Of a DNA stretch of 20,809 nt, positions 16,122 to 20,809 are shown piece by piece (the first letter of the stretch is position 1; the number at the start of each line of letters is the position of its first letter). Location of the stretch: positions 1 through 20,809 of the forward strand of contig DURG01000226.1 in NCBI GenBank assembly GCA_012837465.1, given 5' to 3'. The notes under the pieces were generated by a model. The model was not told where the DNA came from. It ran no database searches and saw nothing but the letters and a program-made list of their open reading frames with translations. The stretch is from Propionibacterium sp. (GTDB lineage: Bacteria > Actinomycetota > Actinomycetes > Propionibacteriales > Propionibacteriaceae). A program made the translations under genes and the position numbers.

Positions 16122-16571
16122 TCAGTGCGCCGCGGGCTCCTTGGGGAGCTCGACGAGTTCGAGGAGCACGCCACGAGCATCCTTGGGGTGCACGAAGTTG
16201 ATGCGGGAACCGCCGGTGCCACGCTTGGCCTCGGGGAACAGGAGGCGCATGCCGCGCTCCTTGAGGACTTCGCTGACACGGTCCAGGTCGGCAACGCGGT
16301 AGGCGAGCTGCTGCATGCCGGGGCCGTTGCGGTCGATGAACTTGGCGATGGTCGAGTTCTCGTTCAGCGGCGCGAGCAGCTGGATCTTGGCGTTCTCCTC
16401 GCCCTGCTCACCGGTGCCCATCATGGCCTCGGCAACGCCCTGCTCCTCGTTGACTTCGCGGTGCAGTTCGCGCCAGCCGAAGACCTCGGTGTGGAACTTG
16501 ACGGCCTCATCGAGGTCCGGGACGGCAAGGCCGACGTGATCGATGCAGATGAAGAGATCAGAGTTTTCCAT
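16122..16571 (-). CDS. mce: Methylmalonyl-CoA epimerase
   Basis: A 149-residue cytoplasmic enzyme of the vicinal-oxygen-chelate fold that interconverts (S)- and (R)-methylmalonyl-CoA in the propionate pathway. LFICIDHV near the N-terminus, FGWRELHREVNEEQGV (31-46) and GSRINFVHPK (121-130) closely match the P. shermanii enzyme. Candidate metal ligands are His12, Gln64 and Glu138. The fourth ligand position, His91 in P. shermanii, aligns with Gln in GMQQLAYRV (85-93). ATG 16571 was chosen because GGAAAG lies 9 bases upstream and the homologue starts at the same place. GTG 16577 is an alternative. It stands alone, with its own terminator. Confidence 0.94.
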   Translation of the reverse strand: MENSDLFICIDHVGLAVPDLDEAVKFHTEVFGWRELHREVNEEQGVAEAMMGTGEQGEENAKIQLLAPLNENSTIAKFIDRNGPGMQQLAYRVADLDRVSEVLKERGMRLLFPEAKRGTGGSRINFVHPKDARGVLLELVELPKEPAAH

Positions 16572-16577
16572 GGGCAC

Positions 16578-16662
16578 AAGCTTTCCATACCGGCGCGTCG
16601 CGCGCTGCGCTGGGGTCCGGCTGGGGCAGACTGGGGCGCGGAACTATCGTTAGGAGGCCGCT
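16578..16662. promoter_or_regulatory. Divergent intergenic region with probable promoters
   Basis: This 85-base gap separates divergently transcribed genes, so both promoters should be here or just inside. Toward the plus strand TATCGT (16645-16650) is a 4-of-6 match to a -10 box but has no good -35. AGGAGG (16652-16657) is a strong ribosome-binding site 5 bases before the GTG at 16663. Toward the minus strand TATGGA lies about 12 bases before the epimerase ATG. Exact promoters cannot be fixed by eye. Confidence 0.35.
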
Positions 16663-16818
16663 GTGGTCGGATGGATCAAGAAGATCCTGTTGGTACTGCT
16701 CGTCACCTTCGCGCTGTTCTACCTCTTCACCCGCCCCGAGGCGGCCGCCGAGGCGGTACGCACGTTCTTCGCCGCCTTCGAGGCCATCGGCACCTTCTTC
16801 AGCGAACTGGTGAGTTAG
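16663..16818 (+). CDS. Small single-helix membrane protein (51 residues)
   Basis: A 51-residue protein starting GTG, translated MVGWIKKILL at the N-terminus, with a membrane helix (about 7-23) and an amphipathic tail containing FFAAFEAIGTFFSEL. Support for a real gene: a perfect AGGAGG ribosome-binding site 5 bases upstream, G/C-biased third positions, and a stop 6 bases before the next gene's ATG. I recall similar short proteins with an IGTFFSEL-like end beside PH-domain genes in other actinobacteria. Function unknown. It is probably co-expressed with, and may partner, the downstream PH-domain membrane protein. Confidence 0.8.
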   Translation: MVGWIKKILLVLLVTFALFYLFTRPEAAAEAVRTFFAAFEAIGTFFSELVS

Positions 16819-16824
16819 CCCCCG

Positions 16825-17367
16825 ATGAGCATCTTGGGGCGCCTCATGGAGCCCAGGGTCGAGGTGCACCTCCTGAAGGATGAGGGCGAACGCATCATCG
16901 ACGAGGTCCGCAAGCACTGGGCTGCGTCGTTCTGGTGGTACTGCCTGGCTGCCATGAGCATTCCACTGTTCATCACGACGTTCCGGTTCCCGGAGTTCTT
17001 CTGGGTTCCGCTCGCGATGTCGGTCACCGCGCTGCTGGTTGGCCTCTGGAAGGCCCACGTGAACTACATGGATCGCTTCGTCATCACCAACATGCGAGTG
17101 TTCCGCGTGCACGGGGTCTTCAACATCAACCTCGCCACGATGCCGATGAGCCGGATCCTCGACATCTCGATGCACCAGCCCTTCATCGGGCAGGTGTTCG
17201 GCTTCGGCCACTTCGTGTTCGAGACCGCCGCGCAGGACCAGGGCCTACGCGCCATCCGGTACGTGGGCGACCCTCAGAAGCGTGACCTGACGATCCAGCG
17301 CGTCATCGCCCGCGCCGGCCTGCGCACCAAGATGCGCATGGACGACGAGGACGACGACGGCTCGTAG
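16825..17367 (+). CDS. PH-domain membrane protein (bacterial PH / DUF304-like)
   Basis: A 180-residue protein. An N-terminal soluble part is followed by two membrane helices (about 35-51 and 57-75). A bacterial PH-like domain (about 80-150) then begins YMDRFVITNMRVFRVHGVF, whose ITNMRVF strand is typical, and contains MPMSRILDIS. The C-terminus is acidic (DDEDDDGS). Such proteins sit at the membrane and have no assigned biochemical role. The ATG lies 6 bases after the small membrane-protein gene, without its own strong ribosome-binding site, implying coupled translation. Its stop lies 3 bases from that of convergent pgm, so transcripts must overlap or terminate inside coding sequence. Confidence 0.87.
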   Translation: MSILGRLMEPRVEVHLLKDEGERIIDEVRKHWAASFWWYCLAAMSIPLFITTFRFPEFFWVPLAMSVTALLVGLWKAHVNYMDRFVITNMRVFRVHGVFNINLATMPMSRILDISMHQPFIGQVFGFGHFVFETAAQDQGLRAIRYVGDPQKRDLTIQRVIARAGLRTKMRMDDEDDDGS

Positions 17368-17370
17368 CGG

Positions 17371-18993
17371 CTAGGCCAGTGCCTGGTCGACCAGCTCCTT
17401 GGCCGCGGCCTGGACATCGCGCAGGTGCTCTTCGCCCTTGAGCGACTCGGCGTAGATCTTGTACTTGTCCTCCGTGCCCGACGGCCGCGCGGCGAACCAC
17501 GCGTTGTCCGTGGTCACCTTGATGCCACCGATGGGGGCATCGTTGCCGGGCGCGTTCGACAGCACGGCGCGGATGGGTTCGCCGGCCAACTCGTCGACGG
17601 TCACGTCGTCGCGGCCGAGCTTGCCGAGCCGGGCCTTCTGCTCACGGTTCGCGTCGGCGTCCACGCGGGCGTAGTAGGACTTGCCGAACTCCTCCTCGAG
17701 TTCCGCGTAGTGCTCGCTCGGGGTCTTGCCCGTGACGGCGATGATCTCGGAGGCGAGCAGCGCCAGCAGGATGCCGTCCTTGTCCGTGGTCCACGTCTTG
17801 CCGTCGAGGGTCAGGAAGGACGCACCAGCGGACTCCTCGCCGCCGAAGCCGATCGAGCCGTCGGTGAGGCCCGGCACGAACCACTTGAAGCCCACCGGTA
17901 CCTCGACGAGGCGGCGGCCCAGCTTGGCTGCGACCTTGTCGATCAGCGAACTCGAGACCAGCGTCTTGCCGATGCCGGCCTCCGCGGACCAGCCGGGGCG
18001 GTTGGCGAACAGGTAGTTGATTGCCACGGCGAGGTAGGCGTTCGGGTTCATCAGCCCGGCGTCGGGGGTGACGATGCCGTGGCGGTCCGAATCCGCGTCG
18101 TTGCCGGTCGCGACGGTGTACTTGTCGCGCGAGTTCACCAGCGAGGCCATCGCGTTCGGTGAGGAGCAGTCCATGCGGATCTTGCCGTCGGTGTCCAGGG
18201 TCATGAAGCGCCAGGTGGGATCCACCTCGGGGTTGACCACCTCGATGGGGAGGCCCTGCTCGGCCAGGTACTGCCAGTACTGCACTGCGGCGCCGCCCAT
18301 CGGATCCGCGCCGTGGGTGAGGCCCGCGGCCTTGATGGCGGGGAAGTTCAGTGCCTGCGCCAGTTCCGCGCAGTAGGGGGAGCGGTAGTCGTAGCGCTGG
18401 ATCTCGCTGGCGATCCGCTCGTAGGGGGTGCGCTTGACCGCCCCCATGTCCGAGAGCAGTTCGTTGGCGCGGGCCGCGATCACCATGGTGGCGTCCGTGT
18501 CGGCCGGGCCACCCGTCGGCGGGTTGTACTTGAAGCCACCGTCGCGCGGCGGGTTGTGCGACGGGGTCACGACGATGCCGTCGGCCTGCGCACCCAACTT
18601 GTCGTTGAAGCGGATGATGGCGCGGGACACGGCTGGCGTGGGCGTGTACTCGTCCTCGCGCTCGGCGAGCACCTCGACGCCGTTGGCGTGCAGCACCTCG
18701 AGCGCCGTCTTCCAGGCGGGCAGGGACAGCGCGTGGGTGTCCTTGCCGAAGAACAGCGGGCCGGTGGTGCCTTGGGAGGCGCGGTACTCGACGATCGCCT
18801 GCGTGGTGGCGGCGATGTGGGCCTCGTTGAACGCCGTGTCGAGCGACGAGCCTCGGTGGCCGGAGGTGCCGAAGACCACCATCTGGTCCGGGTTCGACGG
18901 GTCAGGCGTCTTGTCGTAGTACGCCGCGAGGAGGTCGTCGACGTTGATGAGATCTGATTCCTGTGCCGGCTGCCCGGCGCGCTCGTGTGCCAT
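17371..18993 (-). CDS. pgm: Phosphoglucomutase (alpha-D-glucose type)
   Basis: A 540-residue cytoplasmic enzyme that interconverts glucose-1-phosphate and glucose-6-phosphate. The N-terminal FGTSGHRGSS is at 41-50, the active-site loop TPSHNPP carries phosphoserine Ser145, the Mg2+ loop NDADSDRHG supplies Asp299, Asp301 and Asp303, and the sugar-specificity loop GGEESAGASF follows. The C-terminal phosphate-binding loop is RPSGTEDKYKIYAES. Length fits the bacterial Pgm family. AGGA lies 7 bases before the ATG. It follows the sugar permease gene by only 18 bases on the same strand, so it is probably in the same operon and feeds sugar phosphate into glycolysis or glycogen metabolism. Confidence 0.95.
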   Translation of the reverse strand: MAHERAGQPAQESDLINVDDLLAAYYDKTPDPSNPDQMVVFGTSGHRGSSLDTAFNEAHIAATTQAIVEYRASQGTTGPLFFGKDTHALSLPAWKTALEVLHANGVEVLAEREDEYTPTPAVSRAIIRFNDKLGAQADGIVVTPSHNPPRDGGFKYNPPTGGPADTDATMVIAARANELLSDMGAVKRTPYERIASEIQRYDYRSPYCAELAQALNFPAIKAAGLTHGADPMGGAAVQYWQYLAEQGLPIEVVNPEVDPTWRFMTLDTDGKIRMDCSSPNAMASLVNSRDKYTVATGNDADSDRHGIVTPDAGLMNPNAYLAVAINYLFANRPGWSAEAGIGKTLVSSSLIDKVAAKLGRRLVEVPVGFKWFVPGLTDGSIGFGGEESAGASFLTLDGKTWTTDKDGILLALLASEIIAVTGKTPSEHYAELEEEFGKSYYARVDADANREQKARLGKLGRDDVTVDELAGEPIRAVLSNAPGNDAPIGGIKVTTDNAWFAARPSGTEDKYKIYAESLKGEEHLRDVQAAAKELVDQALA

Positions 18994-19011
18994 GAGGCCA
19001 TCCTGCCAGCC

Positions 19012-19869
19012 TCAGCCCTTGACCGCACCCGAGACGAGGCCGGAAGTCATCTTGGACTGGACGATGAGGAAGAAGATGATGACCGGGATGGCCAGCACGG
19101 TGGAGGCCGCCATGACCTGGGCCCAGTCGACACCCCTGTTGACTGAGGCGTTCAGGAACCCTCGCAACCACAGTGGCAGCGTCTGGCTCTGGGAATCCGG
19201 CAACACCACCAGTGCGATGGTGAACTCGTTCCACGCCTGCAGGAACGCGTACACGCCGGAGGCGACCAGGCCGGGCGCGAGCAGGGGGAAGGTGATCCGC
19301 AGGAACGCCTGGGTGCGGGAGAGGCCATCGACCATCGCTGCCTCCTCCAGTTCGATGGGCACGCCGGCGACGAAGCCGCGCAGCATCCAGATGGTGAACG
19401 GCACGACGGCGGCCGTGTACAGCAGCGTGATGCCCAGCAGTGAGTTGAGGCCGAACGCCGGTACGTGGGCCCCCATGCTGGAGAGCATCTTGTACTGGGC
19501 GATGAAGAGGCCTTCGGCAGGCAGCATCTGGATCAGCAGCACCGCCAGTATGAAGGAGCGACGGCCCCGGAAACGGAACCTGGAGATGGCCAGTGCAGCC
19601 AGGAACGCAAAGGCGAGCACCAACAGCACGGTGAGCAGCGTGATGCCGAGGCTCATGCGCAGCGCACTGCCGAACGAGGGGTCGGACACAACCGCTCGAA
19701 GGTTGCTCCAGGTCACGTTGGTGGGGAGGAAGTTGGGCGGGATCTGGCGCAGCCGCGCGTTGGGCGTCAACGCGGACAACGCCATCCAGTAGACGGGGAA
19801 CAGCCAGACCAGGGCGAGGATCAGCCCCACGATGCTCCAGAGGAACTTGCCCACTGTTGCTGGCTTCAT
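19012..19869 (-). CDS. Carbohydrate ABC transporter permease, MalG type
   Basis: A 285-residue membrane protein with six likely helices, starting with one at about 9-30 (LVWLFPVYWMALSALTP). The EAA loop that docks onto the ATPase is VPIELEEAAMVDGLSRTQAF (170-189), followed by ITFPLLAPG. The C-terminus SGLVSGAVKG is typical of MalG-type proteins. It pairs with the MalF-type permease directly upstream. The stop of that gene and this ATG are one base apart, and the ribosome-binding site AAGGAGGAG lies inside the upstream gene's end. The substrate is probably a di- or oligosaccharide, but cannot be named from the permeases. No ATPase gene is nearby, so a shared MsmK/MsiK-type ATPase is likely. 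Confidence 0.93.
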   Translation of the reverse strand: MKPATVGKFLWSIVGLILALVWLFPVYWMALSALTPNARLRQIPPNFLPTNVTWSNLRAVVSDPSFGSALRMSLGITLLTVLLVLAFAFLAALAISRFRFRGRRSFILAVLLIQMLPAEGLFIAQYKMLSSMGAHVPAFGLNSLLGITLLYTAAVVPFTIWMLRGFVAGVPIELEEAAMVDGLSRTQAFLRITFPLLAPGLVASGVYAFLQAWNEFTIALVVLPDSQSQTLPLWLRGFLNASVNRGVDWAQVMAASTVLAIPVIIFFLIVQSKMTSGLVSGAVKG

Positions 19870-19870
19870 C

Positions 19871-20767
19871 TCAGTTCTCCTCCTTCATGAGCGAACGGAC
19901 GTAGGGCCAGCTCAGCAGCGCGGTCAATGCCAGGACGAACAGGGACACGGCCGACGCGGTGGCGAAGTCCTGACGGGCGACGCCCAACTCGTAGATGAAA
20001 TTGCCCAGCAGATTCGTCTCGGCGACGGGGGCGCCAGCGTCCTGCAGCAGGCGGATCTGGGCGAACACCCGAAGGTCCCAGATGATCTGTAGCAGCAGCA
20101 CGATGGACAGCACGGGCCGCACCATCGGCATGAGGATGTTCCAGAGGACCTGACGCGATGTGGCTCCATCGATCTTGGCGGCTTCGATGATCTCGTCGGA
20201 GACTTGTGTCAGCCCCGCGTAGAGCGACAGTGCAACGAACGGCACCGACATCCAGATGATGATCGCTGAGGCGACCACGAAGAACGTGCCGGGGCTGGAC
20301 AGCCAGGCGAAGTTGGTGAATCGGGTCAGCCCCATGCTGCTGAGCAGCCAGTTCACCACGCCGCTGCGGTAGTCGAAGAGCCACCGGAAGACGGTGACCG
20401 CGGCCACCATGGGCATGGCCCAGGCCAGCAGGAGGCTGACCTGGATGATGATGCGCACGGCGTTGGGTACGGCCCGCATCAGGAGCGCGAAGCCCAGGCC
20501 TATGGCGACGGTCAGGAAGGCGTTGACCAGGCAGAACACGATCGAGCGGAGCACGACGTTCCACAACTGGCCCTGGCCGAAGATGGCCAGGTAGTTGGCC
20601 AGGCCCACGAACTTCGGGGGCTGGCCGAACTGTTGCGCCAGGCCGTACTCCTGCAGTGAGGTGACGATCTGCCACCCGATCGGATAGCCCAGCGCCGCCA
20701 CCAGCACCACGATGGCCGGAAGCAGCAGCACGTAGGGGGCTGCGCGGCCCCGTCGTCGTCGTAGCAT
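19871..20767 (-). CDS. Carbohydrate ABC transporter permease, MalF type
   Basis: A 298-residue membrane protein with six likely helices, an Arg-rich N-terminus (MLRRRRGRAA) and a first helix at about 11-30 (YVLLLPAIVVLVAALGYPI). The FVGLANYLAIF segment (53-63) is typical of MalF/UgpA-type permeases. The EAA loop is VSDEIIEAAKIDGATSRQVL (189-208). The ATG at 20767 is preceded by AGGA about 7 bases upstream. The frame stays open to the window edge, but the Arg-rich segment and hydrophobic helix make this a natural start. A solute-binding protein gene probably lies just beyond the window. Confidence 0.92.
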   Translation of the reverse strand: MLRRRRGRAAPYVLLLPAIVVLVAALGYPIGWQIVTSLQEYGLAQQFGQPPKFVGLANYLAIFGQGQLWNVVLRSIVFCLVNAFLTVAIGLGFALLMRAVPNAVRIIIQVSLLLAWAMPMVAAVTVFRWLFDYRSGVVNWLLSSMGLTRFTNFAWLSSPGTFFVVASAIIIWMSVPFVALSLYAGLTQVSDEIIEAAKIDGATSRQVLWNILMPMVRPVLSIVLLLQIIWDLRVFAQIRLLQDAGAPVAETNLLGNFIYELGVARQDFATASAVSLFVLALTALLSWPYVRSLMKEEN

Positions 20768-20790
20768 GCGGAGTCCTGAGGGGTTCGGGT

Positions 20791-20809
20791 GGGCGCCCGG
20801 TGGCCGGGC
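20791..20809. repeat. GC palindrome at the window edge, upstream of the permease operon
   Basis: GCCCGG (20795-20800) and CCGGGC (20804-20809) form a perfect 6-pair stem with a TGG loop, overlapping the palindrome GGGCGCCC (20791-20798). Because the window ends here, the full stem length is unknown. It could be an intercistronic hairpin between a solute-binding protein gene and the permeases. Confidence 0.4.

Overview
The window reads as high-GC actinobacterial chromosome, most likely Propionibacteriaceae (a Tessaracoccus- or Propionibacterium-like lineage). Three things suggest this: strong G/C bias at third codon positions, a methylmalonyl-CoA epimerase that resembles the Propionibacterium shermanii enzyme through its N-terminus, and actinobacteria-only genes (nucS, a DUF2550 gene after atpC, a DivIVA/FilP-like coiled-coil gene). 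The genus is inference. Genes are packed tightly, often with 1-4 base overlaps. No gene-free stretch exceeds about 105 bases. I see no insertion sequence, prophage, CRISPR array, rRNA or tRNA.

Layout. (1) 1-7714, plus strand: the tail of an upstream gene, an AtpI-like membrane protein, an AtpZ-like small protein, then the complete F1Fo ATP synthase operon atpB-E-F-H-A-G-D-C, closed by a long GC-rich hairpin. A promoter just before the AtpZ-like gene could give a nearly leaderless operon transcript. (2) 7760-9586: a DUF2550 membrane protein, a palindromic repeat, a convergent PduO-type cobalamin adenosyltransferase, and a divergent secreted cyclophilin lipoprotein. (3) 9629-11853: a two-gene sulfur-detoxification operon, made of a CstB-like persulfide dioxygenase/rhodanese and a TauE/SafE exporter. 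Its promoter carries a CsoR/CstR-type palindrome between the -35 and -10 boxes. (4) 11855-13595, minus strand: nucS (mismatch endonuclease), a small Cys/His protein and an alpha/beta hydrolase, all overlapping. (5) 13648-15992, minus strand: a DivIVA/FilP-like coiled-coil protein overlapping an AI-2E family transporter. (6) 16059-16571, minus strand: methylmalonyl-CoA epimerase with a strong terminator. (7) 16663-17367, plus strand: a 51-residue membrane protein and a PH-domain membrane protein. (8) 17371-20767, minus strand: two sugar ABC permeases followed at 18 bases by phosphoglucomutase.

How the genes fit together: the adenosyltransferase makes the cofactor of methylmalonyl-CoA mutase, whose substrate the epimerase supplies, so both serve the propionate (Wood-Werkman) pathway. 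The persulfide dioxygenase makes sulfite, which TauE probably exports. The permeases plus phosphoglucomutase suggest uptake of a sugar degraded through glucose-1-phosphate. Most of the window is conserved core chromosome. The least-explained items are the small conserved proteins beside nucS and the PH-domain gene, the coiled-coil/transporter pair, the alanine-substituted c-subunit helix, and the sulfur-operon control region.
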